NCBI GenBank assembly: GCA_963737745.1
Contig: CAVTTR010000012.1
Span: forward strand, 248,001-312,000
DNA: 64,000 nucleotides
Source: Bog-473 sp963737745
Lineage (GTDB): Bacteria > Actinomycetota > Acidimicrobiia > Acidimicrobiales > RAAP-2
Reading direction: 5' to 3'
The position numbers were made by a program, and so were the translations under genes. This document shows, in pieces, positions 18,924-29,285 of this stretch (the stretch's first letter is position 1; each line of letters starts with the position of its first letter). The notes beneath the pieces were generated by a model. That model searched no databases. It worked only from the letters and a program-made list of their open reading frames with translations, and was not told the origin of the DNA.

Positions 18924-20483
18924 TCAGCGCAGAGCGAATTGCCCCGGCACAATAGGTGCGGGAAGTGCCGTGTGGCCCATGAGCCAACGATCGACGGCCG
19001 CCGCAGCCGAGCGTCCCTCGGCAATGGCCCAGACGATGAGGCTTTGCCCGCGGGTCTGGTCGCCACAGACAAAAACGCCTTCGACGTTGGTGGACCAGTC
19101 CGCCGCGGCCGCCACCGCACCCCGGGCATCGACCTCCAGCCCGAGCTCGTCCACCGCGCCCCGGCGCTCCGTGCCGACGAATCCCATGGCCAGCAGCACT
19201 ACGTCGCACTCCAGCTCGAACTCGCTGCCGACCACCTTTTGGAACACGGGCCGACCGTCCTCAATGATCGTCTCGACCTCGTGGCCGCGGAAGGCCCGCA
19301 CGGCGCCCGCCCCATTGTCGACGAGCTCGGTCGTCGTGACCGAGAACAGGCGTTGGCCGCCCTCCTCGTGCGCCGACGATGTGCGCAGGATCAACGGCCA
19401 CAGTGGCCACGGGTTGGTGTCGGACCGCTGCGGAGGGGGTTGGGGCAGGATCTCGAACTGGTGCACGGAGGCCGCACCCTGGCGGTGGGCCGTGCCGAGA
19501 CAGTCAGCTCCGGTGTCGCCGCCACCGATGATGATGACCCGCTTGCCTCGGGCCGTGATGGGCGAGGCGGCCAGGGCGCCTTCCCGCACGAGGTTGGAAG
19601 GCTTGAGGTACTCCATGGCGAGATGCACCCCGTCGAGCTGGCGACCGGGGACGGGAAGGTCACGCGGCAGGGTCGCCCCACCGGCCAGGACCACGGCGTC
19701 GAACTGCTCTCTCACCTCGGTCGCCGAACGCACGGTGACGTCGGGTGCGCAGGCCTTGCCGGCGCCCCGCTCCTGGCCCGGCTCCACACATTGGCCATCG
19801 CCATCGGCGGTCCCTTCACCCGGCGGCGGACCCCCGATGGAGGTGGCACAGACGAACGTCACCCCTTCGGCTTCCATCTGGGCCAAGCGCCGGTCGAGCA
19901 CCGCCTTCTCCATTTTGAATTCGGGAATGCCGTAGCGCAGGAGTCCACCCGGCTTTTCGGCCCGCTCGAACACCGTCACGTCGTGACCGGCCCGAGCGAG
20001 CTGCTGGGCCGCGGCCAGGCCGGCCGGTCCGGATCCGATCACGGCGACGGAGCGCCCCGTGCGCACCGTGGGGAGTTGCGGGTCGACCCATCCCTCGGAC
20101 CAGGCCCGCTCGACAATCTCGTACTCGATGCGTTCGATCGTCACCGGGTCTTCGTTGATGCCGAGGACGCACGCCGCCTCACAGGGGGCGGGGCAGAGCC
20201 GGCCGGTGAACTCAGGGAAGTTATTGGTGGCGTGCAGCCGCTCAATGGCATAGGACCAGTCGTCCTTGTAGACCAGGTCGTTCCACTCGGGGATGAGGTT
20301 GCCCAGGGGGCAGCCCTCGTGGCAGAAGGGGATGCCACAGTCCATGCAGCGTGCCCCTTGCTCCTGGGTCTGTTCGGCGCTGAAAGGCTCATAGACCTCA
20401 CGCCAGTCGCGCAGGCGCACCGAGACCGGCCGCCGCCGGGGCAGCGCGCGATCGAACTCCATGAATCCGGTGGGCTTACCCAT
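18924..20483 (-). CDS. gltD: Glutamate synthase small subunit (NADPH)
   Basis: 519 aa. Takes electrons from NADPH through FAD to iron-sulfur clusters that feed the large subunit. Motifs: N-terminal MGKPTGFMEFDR, first cluster region CMDCGIPFCHEGCPLGN, second LCPAPCEAACVLG, FAD site VAVIGSGPAGLAAAQQLARAG, KPGGLLRYGIPEFKM, NADPH site VIIIGGGDTGADCLG, and C-terminal FAD site VFVCGDQTRGQSLIVWAIAEG. The start ATG 20483 is the family N-terminus. Odd: a low-complexity insert rich in Gly/Pro/Glu around residues 205-240, between the two nucleotide-binding folds. Frame intact. Second gene of gltB-gltD-SDR, 35 bases after gltB. Confidence 0.96.
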   Translation of the reverse strand: MGKPTGFMEFDRALPRRRPVSVRLRDWREVYEPFSAEQTQEQGARCMDCGIPFCHEGCPLGNLIPEWNDLVYKDDWSYAIERLHATNNFPEFTGRLCPAPCEAACVLGINEDPVTIERIEYEIVERAWSEGWVDPQLPTVRTGRSVAVIGSGPAGLAAAQQLARAGHDVTVFERAEKPGGLLRYGIPEFKMEKAVLDRRLAQMEAEGVTFVCATSIGGPPPGEGTADGDGQCVEPGQERGAGKACAPDVTVRSATEVREQFDAVVLAGGATLPRDLPVPGRQLDGVHLAMEYLKPSNLVREGALAASPITARGKRVIIIGGGDTGADCLGTAHRQGAASVHQFEILPQPPPQRSDTNPWPLWPLILRTSSAHEEGGQRLFSVTTTELVDNGAGAVRAFRGHEVETIIEDGRPVFQKVVGSEFELECDVVLLAMGFVGTERRGAVDELGLEVDARGAVAAAADWSTNVEGVFVCGDQTRGQSLIVWAIAEGRSAAAAVDRWLMGHTALPAPIVPGQFALR

Positions 20484-20518
20484 TCTGATTCTCCCCGAGG
20501 AGGTGCCGGTTCTCGGTC

Positions 20519-23500
20519 TCACACATATGCGGCAGCCTCCATGACGGCCTCGTCGACCGAGCGACCCTCGGCCTCGGCCAACCGGGTGGCCTCGAGAATG
20601 CGCCGGTAGTCCCGGGGCATGACCTTGACGAACTCGCGCTGCTCGACCTCCCAATGGGCCAGCAAGCGGGCGGCCACGGCGGAGTCGGTCTCCACGGCGT
20701 GGCGCTCCACCAAGCTGCGCACCAAGAAGCTGTCCTCGCCGTTGAGCGGCTCGACGTCGACCATGTCGCCGTTGACACGTTGGCCGAACGTGCGCTCGGG
20801 ATCGTAGATATACGCGATGCCACCCGACATGCCAGCGGCGAAGTTCCGCCCGGTACGGCCGAGTACCACGACCCGGCCCCCTGTCATGTACTCGCAGCCG
20901 TGGTCGCCCACACCTTCGACCACGGCGACGGCGCCCGAGTTTCGGACGCAGAAGCGCTCCCCCACCTGGCCGCGGATGAAGGCCTCACCGGACGTGGCGC
21001 CGTAGAGGATCACGTTGCCGGCGATGATCTGCTCCTCGGCCTTGAAGCTCGATTCGACCTGAGGCCGCACGATGAGCCGCCCGCCCGAGAGGCCCTTGCC
21101 GAAGTAGTCGTTGGCGTCGCCGTAGAGGCGCATGGTCATCGCCACGGGGGACGAAGGCGCCGAAACTCTGCCCGGCCGACCCGGTGAAGGTGAGCGAGAT
21201 CGTGTCGTCGGGTAATCCGGCGGCGCCGTAGCGCCGGCTGATCTCCGAGCCCAGCAACGTCCCGACCGTGCGGTCCACGTTGGAGATGGGCAGGGCCACC
21301 GAGACGGGCGTGGCATCTTCCAGCGAGGCCGCACACAGTTCCAAGAACTGGTGGTCGAGCGCCTTCTCGAGCCCGTGGTCCTGGAGGCTCGTCTGGTGGC
21401 GCGGCATGTCATCGGCCACGTCGGGCTGGGCCAGGACCGCGCTCAGATCCAACCCCATCGCCTTCCAGTGGCCCACGGCGGCTTCGGTGTCGAGCAGATC
21501 GACCCGCCCCACGGCCTCTTCGAGCGTGCGCAACCCGAGGGAGGCCAGGTGCTCGCGCACCTCTTGGGCGATGTACTCGAAGAACGTCTCGACGAACTCA
21601 GGCTTGCCCGAGAACTTGGTCCGCAGGACCGGGTTCTGGGTGGCGATGCCGACGGGACACGTATCGAGGTGGCAGACCCGCATCATGATGCAGCCCGACA
21701 CCACCAGAGGCGCCGTGGCAAAACCGAACTCTTCGGCCCCGAGCAATGCACCGATGATCACGTCGCGCCCGGTCTTGAGCTGGCCGTCCACCTGGACCAC
21801 GATGCGGTCCCGCAGGCCGTTGGCCAAAAGCGTCTGTTGCGTCTCGGCCAAGCCGATCTCCCACGGGATGCCGGCATGCTTGAGCGAGGTGAGCGGGGCG
21901 GCGCCCGTCCCACCGTCGTGCCCGGAAATGAGGACCACGTCGGAATGGGCCTTGGCCACCCCGGCCGCCACCGTGCCCACCCCGACCTCGGCCACCAACT
22001 TCACGTGCACCCGGGCGGCGGGGTTGGACGACTTGAGGTCGTGGATGAGTTGGGCGATGTCCTCAATGGAGTAGATGTCGTGATGCGGCGGCGGCGATAT
22101 CAACTCGACTCCCGGGGTGGAGTTACGGGTGCGAGCGATCCACGGATAGATCTTGCGCCCCGACAGCTGACCGCCCTCGCCGGGCTTGGCCCCCTGCGAG
22201 ATCTTGATCTGCAGGTCGTCGGCGTTGACGAGGTATTCCCCGGTCACGCCGAAGCGGCCCGAGGCCACCTGTTTGATGGCGCTGCGCCGCAAGTCACCAT
22301 TGGCGTCGGGCGTGAAACGGTCGGCGTCCTCGCCGCCCTCGCCGGTGTTGGAGCGGCCGCCGATGCGGTTCATGGCAATGGCCAGGTTCTCGTGCGCCTC
22401 GGCCGAGATCGAACCGTAGGACATGGCGCCGGTGGAGAAGCGCGCCATGATGGCCTCGATCGGCTCCACCTCTTCGATCGGAATGGGGCCTCGTCCCCCC
22501 GGTCGCTGGCTCGGTCGCGGCGTTGGCCGTGCCGTCGGCATCGCTCTGTGGCCGCCCGCTCAACGGGGGCGCGCCCTCGTCACCGCCGCCGTAGGCGCCT
22601 TGCCGTCCGTCGCCCTCCATGAGGGGTTCGCCTTCGCGCTCGACCCCGCCCCCGTCCTCGCCCAGCGCACTCGAGTCGTCGCCGGTGCGGAACTTCAAGA
22701 GGCCCCGCAAGGTCGCCAGCTTCTCGGCTTGGTCGTCCACGGCGGCCGTGTACTCCTTGAAGATGGCGTACTGCTTCGAGCGGGTGGCGTGCTGGAGCTT
22801 GAACACGGTCTTGGGGTTAAAGAGGTGGTATTCCCCCTCACGGCGCCATTGATACTCCCCGCCCACCTCGAGCTCGCGGTGCGCCCGCTCGGTGGGACGA
22901 TCCTCAAAGGCCATGCGATGGCGCGCTGCCACCTCGGCCGCCAGCACCGACAGGCCGATGCCCCCGATACGGCTGGCCGTGCCCGAGAAGTACTCGTCGA
23001 TGAGGGCCCGGTCCAGCCCGATGGCTTCGAAGACCTGGGCCCCGGTGTAGGAGGCCACGGTCGAGATGCCCATCTTCGACATCACCTTGAGCACGCCCTT
23101 GCAGGCCGCTTTCATGTAGTTGCGGCGGGCCTGGCGAGGGGACACACCCTCGAGCAGCCCCTGGCCGATCATGTCGTCGATGGTGTCGAGCGCAAGGTAC
23201 GGGTTGACGGCGGCGGCACCGTACCCGATGAGCAGCGCCATGTGATGCACCTCGCGCGCGATCACCGGTCTCGATGACCAGGCCGACCTGGGTCCGAGTC
23301 TTCTCCCGGACCAGGTGGTGGTGCACGGCCGAGGTGAGCAACAAGGAGGGGATCGGCGCCCAGCCCTCGGTGGCGTTGCGATCCGAGAGGACGATGATGT
23401 TGGCCCCGTCTCTGATCGCCTCGGACACCCGGCGGCGTACGTCGGCCAGGGCCCGGGCCAGAGCCTCGCCGCCGGCCGCCGTTGGCGCGCCGGCCTCACC

Positions 23501-25313
23501 GGCCTGTCCCACCTCGAAGAGACCGTCGATGGCGAAGGCCTTGAAGCCCGGAGTCTCGCCCCGCTCGTTGACGTACATGAGCTTGGCCAGTTCGTCACGG
23601 TCGATGACCGGTAGCGGCAACAGGATCTGGCGGCACGAGCCCGGGCCGGCCTCGAGCAGGTTGCCCTCGGGCCCGACCGTGGCCGAGAGCGAGGTCACGA
23701 GCTCTTCTCGGATGGCGTCGAGGGGTGGGTTGGTCACCTGGGCGAAGAGTTGGGTGAAGTAGTCGTAGAGCAGGCGCGAGCGATCCGAAAGGACGGCGAT
23801 GGAGGAGTCCGAGCCCATGGAGCCGAGCGGTTCTCCCCCGCTGCGGGCCATGGGAGCCAGGATCACCCGCAACTCCTCGGCCGTGTAGCCGAACAGGCGC
23901 TGCTGACTGACCACCCGGCCGTGCTGGGGCGTGAGCATGGAGCGGGGCGGGAGCTCATCGAGGCGGATCTGATCGGCCGCCAGCCAATCGTCATAGGGGT
24001 GCTCGGCCGCCAACGCCGACTTGATCTCGTCGTCGTCCACCAGCCGGCCCTTGGCCGTGTCGACCAGGAACATGCGGCCGGGCTGCAGCCGACCCTTTCG
24101 GACGATGCGCTCGGGGGCGATGTCCAACACGCCCACCTCGCTCGCCAGTACCACCAGGTCGTCGTCCGTCACCCAGTACCGGGCGGGACGGAGCCCGTTG
24201 CGGTCCAGCACGGCGCCCACCACGGTGCCGTCGGTGAAGGTGACGGCGGCCGGCCCGTCCCACGGCTCCATGAGCGAGGCGTGATAGCGGTAGAAGGAGC
24301 GCCGGGAATGATCCATGGTGGTGTGGTTCTCCCACGCCTCGGGGATCATCATGAGCACGGAGTGGGGCAGGGAGCGCCCGGCCAGGTGCAGCAGCTCGAG
24401 GACCTCGTCGAAGCTGGCCGAGTCGCTCGCTCCGGGCGTGCACACCGGGTAGATGCGGCTCAGGTCCCCCTCAATGAGGGCGCTTTCGAGGAGGGCTTCG
24501 CGGGCTCGCATCCAGTTGCGGTTGCCGGCCAGGGTGTTGATCTCGCCGTTGTGCGCCATGTAGCGGTAGGGGTGGGCCAACGGCCAGCTCGGGAAGGTGT
24601 TGGTGGAGAACCGGGAATGCACCAGAGCCAGCGCGGATTCGAAGAGAGGGTCCTCGAGGTCGGCGAAGAAGGTGCGGAGCTGTTCGGAGGTCAGCATGCC
24701 CTTGTAGACGAGCGTGCGCGACGAGAGCGAGGGGAAATAGAGGCCCTCGACGGCATGTTCGGCCCGCTTGCGCAGGACGAAGGCCTGACGCTCGAGAGCC
24801 ATCTGTTCCGCACTCCCACCGGGCACATCCGTCAGCGCGCCGGCCGTCGCGCTGGCATCGCTGGTCCGCGTCACGAACAGCTGCTCCATGATCGGCATGG
24901 CGCTGAGGGCGGTCTCCCCCAGCCCCTCGGTGACCACGGGTACCTTGCGCCAGCCCAAGACGGAGAGACTCTCTTCGGCCGCCAGCGCCTCGACCACCTT
25001 TTTGGCCTTGGCGGCATCGTCGGCGTGTCCGGGCAAGAAGGCCAGGCCGACGGCGTAGGCACCGGCGTCGGGAAGGGAGAAGCCGGCCGCCTGCGCTGCG
25101 CCGACGAGGAAACGGTGCGGTACCTGCACCAAAATTCCGGCCCCGTCACCCGTGGACGCCTCGGCTCCTGACGCACCGCGGTGGGCCAGACGCTCGAGCA
25201 CGGTGAGGCCCTTGTCCACAATGTCGTGGTCGGGCCGTCCACGCAGATCGGCCACCATGCCCGACGCCGCAGGCGTCGTGTTCGTACGAAGCGTCGTAGA
25301 GGCCCGGGGCCAT
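20519..25313 (-). CDS. gltB: Glutamate synthase large subunit (frame broken four times)
   Basis: Corrected length about 1,597 aa. Makes two glutamates from glutamine and 2-oxoglutarate. Order: start ATG 25313, the Ntn-type glutaminase Cys in YEHDACGVG (cleaved propeptide), SRFSTNTFPSWPLAHP, central domain, FMN synthase domain with FSTGAMSYGSISAEAHE and GHDGGTGAAP, the 3Fe-4S cysteines CIMMRVCHLDTCPVG, then the GXGXG beta-helix (GDANDYFGKGLSGGRL). Breaks: near 25260 (G3 run), near 23262, near 22498 (G6/C6 run) and near 21147 (C5/G5 run). Deleting one base at each site restores the family sequence across the junction. Net span is 3n+1, as four extra bases predict. A central nitrogen gene with breaks at homopolymers is best explained by sequence errors. 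Confidence 0.93.
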
Positions 25314-25425
25314 CGGTTCCTTTCGAATTGAACGTGGACAGGAAAGGCGACCGGGACGGCGCTGGCCCAGAAGCGGAAGGGACAGAATACACGACCGCCG
25401 CGACCGCCCTCGTAGGCTGGACGAC

Positions 25426-26586
25426 ATGGGTCCGGGCGACGTGGCGCAGCGGGTACTCGTGGTCGGAGGAGGCGTGATCGGCCTCTCGTGCGCCTGGCGT
25501 TTGGCCGAGGCGGGCCATGACGTCACGGTGGTCGCACCCACCCCGGGCGGCGACGGCGCCTCGTGGGTTGCCGCCGGCATGTTGGCCCCGGTGACCGAGA
25601 TCCAGTTCGGCGAGGCGGCCCTCACCGAGCTCCTCCTCGAGGGGGCCAAGGGCTGGAAGGAGTTCGACCGCGGCGCTGGAAGCGGCCTCGGGCCAGGACA
25701 TCGGGTACGACCAGTCGGGCACGCTCACCGTCGCCCTCACGACGTCAGACCGCGCCGCCCTCGACCAGCTCCTCGCCTACCAGCACACGCTGGGCTGCAC
25801 GGCACATCGTCGGTCCGCTTCGGAATGTCGCACGCTGGTGCCGGCGCTCAGTCCGATGGTGTGCGGCGGTATCGAGGTGCCGGGCGACCACCATGTGGAC
25901 AATCGGGCCCTGCTGGGCGCGCTGGTGACGGCATGCCGCACATCGGGTGTCACGTTTGCGTCGGAGCGCGTGACGTCGGTCGTTGCGGCGGGCGGCGAGC
26001 CAACCGTGGTTCTCTCCGATGGCCGCCGGCTCGGCGCGGACGCGATCCTCATCGCCGCCGGCGTCGGGACCCCGCATATCGGCGGCCTCGAGGCAGCGGC
26101 CCTCCCGGAGATCCGGCCGGTGAAGGGTCACATCCTCCGCCTGGGTCCGGGCGGAGGTGCCGGCGGGGCCCCCACTCCCCCGCTGCTCAACCGCACGGTG
26201 CGGGCGCTCGTGCGCGGGCGGTCGATCTATCTCGTGCCTCGTCCCGACCGGTCCCTCGTTGTCGGGGCGACCATGGAAGAGCGCGGCGACGACGTGACCG
26301 TGCGGGCCGGGGCGGTGCACGAGCTCTTGAGCGACGCCCGCGCCGTCGTTCCGGGCATCGACGAGCTGGAGCTGCTCGAGGCGCAGGCCGGCCTGCGCCC
26401 GGCCACCCCGACAACACGCCGGTGCTGGGTTGGACGGCCCTACCCGGCGTGGCGGTGGCGAGCGGCCACTTCCGTAACGGGATACTGCTCGCTCCCTTCA
26501 GCGCCGCCGCCATGGTGGACCTGTTCGCGGCCCCGAGCCGGTCGCAGCGCGCCCCGACTCGCGCCCAGACGCCAACGGAGTCCTGA
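25426..26586 (+). CDS. thiO: Glycine oxidase ThiO (frame broken twice)
   Basis: FAD-dependent amino-acid oxidase giving the iminoacetate used for the thiamin thiazole ring in organisms that lack ThiH. N-terminal FAD site RVLVVGGGVIGLSCAWRLAEAG and GASWVAAGMLAPVTE. The frame shifts by an extra base near 25672 (restored reading ALEAASGQDIGYDQSGTLTV) and back by a missing C in a C4 run near 26408 (restored HPDNTPVLGWTALPGV). The restored middle part carries VKGHILRL and GRSIYLVPRPD. C-terminus SGHFRNGILLAPFSA is the usual second FAD contact. Start and stop are in the same frame. Followed directly by thiS (TGATG overlap). No thiG is present here. Confidence 0.88.
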   Translation: MGPGDVAQRVLVVGGGVIGLSCAWRLAEAGHDVTVVAPTPGGDGASWVAAGMLAPVTEIQFGEAALTELLLEGAKGWKEFDRGAGSGLGPGHRVRPVGHAHRRPHDVRPRRPRPAPRLPAHAGLHGTSSVRFGMSHAGAGAQSDGVRRYRGAGRPPCGQSGPAGRAGDGMPHIGCHVCVGARDVGRCGGRRANRGSLRWPPARRGRDPHRRRRRDPAYRRPRGSGPPGDPAGEGSHPPPGSGRRCRRGPHSPAAQPHGAGARARAVDLSRASSRPVPRCRGDHGRARRRRDRAGRGGARALERRPRRRSGHRRAGAARGAGRPAPGHPDNTPVLGWTALPGVAVASGHFRNGILLAPFSAAAMVDLFAAPSRSQRAPTRAQTPTES

Positions 26587-26801
26587 TGAGCGAGCTCATC
26601 GTGACCGTCAATGGCGATCGTCTGAGCATGGCGGCCGGGAGCACGATTGCCGACGTGGTGGCTCGGCTGATCGAGGGGGCAGAACCCAAGGGCATCGCGG
26701 TGGCGGTTGGGCGCAATGTGATCCCGCGCTCGGAGTGGGCCACCACCACGGTGCAGGCCGAGGCGCCAATAGAGATCGTCACGGCGGCGGCCGGTGGCTA
26801 G
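26586..26801 (+). CDS. thiS: Sulfur carrier protein ThiS
   Basis: 71 aa ubiquitin-fold protein ending in the required Gly-Gly (TAAAGG), which is adenylated by ThiF and thiocarboxylated to carry sulfur for thiazole synthesis. N-terminal IVTVNGDRLSM, middle VAVGRNVIPRSEW and APIEIV follow the family pattern. The ATG overlaps the thiO stop by one base, so translation is coupled. Length and context make the assignment firm; thiG and thiF must be elsewhere. Confidence 0.93.
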   Translation: MSELIVTVNGDRLSMAAGSTIADVVARLIEGAEPKGIAVAVGRNVIPRSEWATTTVQAEAPIEIVTAAAGG

Positions 26802-26810
26802 CCTTTAAGG

Positions 26811-28238
26811 ATGATCGAAGCAGCCCCGATGGGGTCCACCGCGTTCGTGCTGGCCGGAGGCGGGACGAAGGGGTCCTTCGAGGTGGGTGCCCTGCAGTAC
26901 CTCGTAGGGACCGAGCGCATCGTCCCCGACATCATCACCGCCACGTCGGCCGGCGCCATCGCCGCCTCCGTATTGGCGCAGGCGCGTACGATCGACGAGT
27001 TCACCCGTCGGGTCCAAGAGGTCGAGGACGACATCTTGGCCATGACCCATACCGAGCAGATATTCGGCGAGCAGTCCTGGTTGCGCGCCCTCGAAGGCAC
27101 AGCTCTGGGCGGCGAAATCCGTTTTGCCTTGACCGAGGGCACCCGCCCCCCGCGGCCGACACTCGAGACCACGGGCGTCGATGACGCCCTCATGAAGGTC
27201 CCCGATGTGGCTCCCCCCAAGACCCGTTCGGTCCAGCGGGCAGCCAAGAAAGTGCGACGGCGCCGGCGGCGCAAGGTGCAACGCATGGTGTTCGGTGCCA
27301 CGTTCCGGCTGCCCCGTGTCCGGCGCAAGTTCCGCACGAGCGGAAGTGCGGTCCTCAACCTGCGCCCCTTGGCCGAGGCGATCCGTCACGGAGGTGAGAG
27401 CGGGATCCACCCGGTCGATCCGTCGCTGGTGGCGCGTCCGGGCCTCGAGCTCCGGCTGGCCGTCACCGCACTGCGGGCCGGGGCCCTGCGCTACATCACC
27501 CAGGACGGGACCATCGTCGAAGAGGACGCGGTAACGCCGGTACCCGGCGAGGCGGGAGGACCGGTCGATTTCCTGGAAGGCGCCCTCGCCTCGGCCAGCG
27601 TCCCGCTCGTGTTTCCCCCACGACCCCTGGCTGACGACGACTACGTCGACGGCGGGGTCCTCCAGGTCGTTCCGGTGCGGGCGGCGGCGCATCTGGGTGC
27701 CACCCGGATCATCGCCGTGGTGGCGATTCCCCTGAAGATCGATCGTGACGAGCGCAACTATTCAGACGACAATGCGGCCAACGTCGGCTTGCGTGCCCTC
27801 GGTGCCATTGCCATGGCCGATCGGCAGCGGGAGAACTTGGCCGTTGCCCTCCCACCCAACGCCACCTTGACGACCATCGACCCCGTGGTCGACGTCGTCG
27901 GGTACTTCGAGGTGCAGCCGGGCCTGCTGCGCATCAACAAGGACTACGGCTGGTTGCGCGCCGCCGACGTGATGGCCGAGGGCGATGCCACCCTGTTGGC
28001 GGAGATAGCGGCGGAAACCCACCGTCTCGCGGCGGCCCGTTTGCAGGCGTGGCATCTCGAGGAGGCGATTTGGGAGTCGAGCCGGGCCGGCGACCACGCC
28101 GACGCCGGCACCGTCGCCCTGCTGCGAGAGCTCAAGCGGCAGGTGCACGACATCGTCGACCAACGCAAGCAACTGGGTTTTCCTGTTCCCGACGGCTGCG
28201 AAGCCTGGTGGACCGGGTACGAGGTGCACGGCCACTGA
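26811..28238 (+). CDS. Patatin-like phospholipase
   Basis: 475 aa. Lipid acyl hydrolase family with a Ser-Asp dyad. Oxyanion loop VLAGGGTKGSFEVGALQYL, nucleophile elbow TATSAGAIAASVLA (Ser in the ATSAG form of G-x-S-x-G, the first Gly replaced by Ala), and the Asp motif DDYVDGGVLQVVPV. Between the two catalytic parts, residues about 140-180 form a strongly basic insert with a run of Lys and Arg (KKVRRRRRRKV), which could bind membrane phosphates or nucleic acid; this is inference. No signal peptide. It starts 9 bases after thiS, so it may be read from the same transcript. Convergent with the CorA gene. Confidence 0.85.
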   Translation: MIEAAPMGSTAFVLAGGGTKGSFEVGALQYLVGTERIVPDIITATSAGAIAASVLAQARTIDEFTRRVQEVEDDILAMTHTEQIFGEQSWLRALEGTALGGEIRFALTEGTRPPRPTLETTGVDDALMKVPDVAPPKTRSVQRAAKKVRRRRRRKVQRMVFGATFRLPRVRRKFRTSGSAVLNLRPLAEAIRHGGESGIHPVDPSLVARPGLELRLAVTALRAGALRYITQDGTIVEEDAVTPVPGEAGGPVDFLEGALASASVPLVFPPRPLADDDYVDGGVLQVVPVRAAAHLGATRIIAVVAIPLKIDRDERNYSDDNAANVGLRALGAIAMADRQRENLAVALPPNATLTTIDPVVDVVGYFEVQPGLLRINKDYGWLRAADVMAEGDATLLAEIAAETHRLAAARLQAWHLEEAIWESSRAGDHADAGTVALLRELKRQVHDIVDQRKQLGFPVPDGCEAWWTGYEVHGH

Positions 28239-28251
28239 GGCCTGTGGTGAA

Positions 28252-29244
28252 TCAGACCGTCGGTCCGCCCAGCCAGCCGCGTCGCTTGAACAACATGTAG
28301 AGCAGGATCACGGCGACCACCTCGGTCCCGACGCCGATGAACCAAAAGGTCCAGGCGGGTGTGATGAGGTGGTTGACCAGATAGCTGAAGTTCTGGCCAA
28401 AAAAGCCGGTGAGAAAGCTCAGGGGCAAAAAGACGGTGGCGATGATCGCCAGTTGCTTCATGACCACGTTCAGGCGGTTCGACACGGTCGAGAGGTGCGT
28501 ATCCATGACACTGCTCAAGAGGTCCCGATAGCTGTCCACCAGGTCGGCCAGGCGAATGAGGTGGTCGTAGAGATCACGGAAGTATCGAGCGGCCTCGTCG
28601 GTCATGCCGGGCACGTCCGAGACGCCCGCATTGATGCTGGCCATCATGTCCCGCTGTGGGGTGATGATCTTGCGCATGTTCATGAGACTGCGCTTCATGT
28701 CGAAGAGCACACCCAATTGCTCCTCCGTGGGCTGTTTCAAGATGTCGTCCTCCAGGGCGTCGATCTTGTCGTCGAAGTCGTTCAGGACGGGAAAGAAGGC
28801 ATCCACCAGTGCGTTCATGATGAGGTAGACGATGACGATCTGCGGCGATGCGTTTGTCGCTGCGATGTGGTGCTGATCTATCCGGCTGTGCACAGCCAGC
28901 ACAGATGGACAGTCGCCCCGGTGCACCGTGACGATATAGCGATCGGTCCAGAAGCAATGGACCTCCGCTTCCCCCGTGTCGTTCGGGTCGGCACCACGCA
29001 TGGCCAGATAGACGAAATTGTCGTAGTCGACGAAGCGCGGCCGAACGGCGAACTTCTCCGCCGCCGCGACGGCGAGTGGATGGAACTTGAAATGCACCCC
29101 CAGGAGCTCGGCGACCGTCCCGTCCTGCGCCGTGTCGTCGAGGTCGAGCCAGAAGAACTCCGTGCCGGCCAATGCCGCCAAGACGTTCTCGCTGGTGGCG
29201 TCGGTGGTTTGTCCGTTCTGTGTGAGCGTGCCCTTCATCGCCAC
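28252..29244 (-). CDS. CorA family divalent cation transporter
   Basis: 330 aa, near the usual 316-350. N-terminal cytoplasmic domain (FFWLDLDDTAQD, FHPLAVAAAEKFAVRPRFVDYDNF), a long stalk helix (DKIDALEDDILKQPTEEQL, DLYDHLIRLADLVDSYRDLL) and two C-terminal membrane helices. The loop between them, normally YGMN in CorA, reads FFGQNF, so Met is replaced by Gln; the substrate may differ from Mg2+ (CorA-like proteins with changed loops include ZntB). C-terminal basic tail KRRGWLGG. Starts at 29244 or 29238. Forms a same-strand pair with the K+ channel 41 bases upstream. Confidence 0.88.
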   Translation of the reverse strand: MAMKGTLTQNGQTTDATSENVLAALAGTEFFWLDLDDTAQDGTVAELLGVHFKFHPLAVAAAEKFAVRPRFVDYDNFVYLAMRGADPNDTGEAEVHCFWTDRYIVTVHRGDCPSVLAVHSRIDQHHIAATNASPQIVIVYLIMNALVDAFFPVLNDFDDKIDALEDDILKQPTEEQLGVLFDMKRSLMNMRKIITPQRDMMASINAGVSDVPGMTDEAARYFRDLYDHLIRLADLVDSYRDLLSSVMDTHLSTVSNRLNVVMKQLAIIATVFLPLSFLTGFFGQNFSYLVNHLITPAWTFWFIGVGTEVVAVILLYMLFKRRGWLGGPTV

Positions 29245-29285
29245 AGTCTCACCCCCAGGTCTGGCTCAGGGTGGGATGGGGGATC

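Noticed and set aside
25314..25425. TPP riboswitch before thiO
   Set aside because: No CUGAGA or ACCUGA-type core is present in the 112-base interval.
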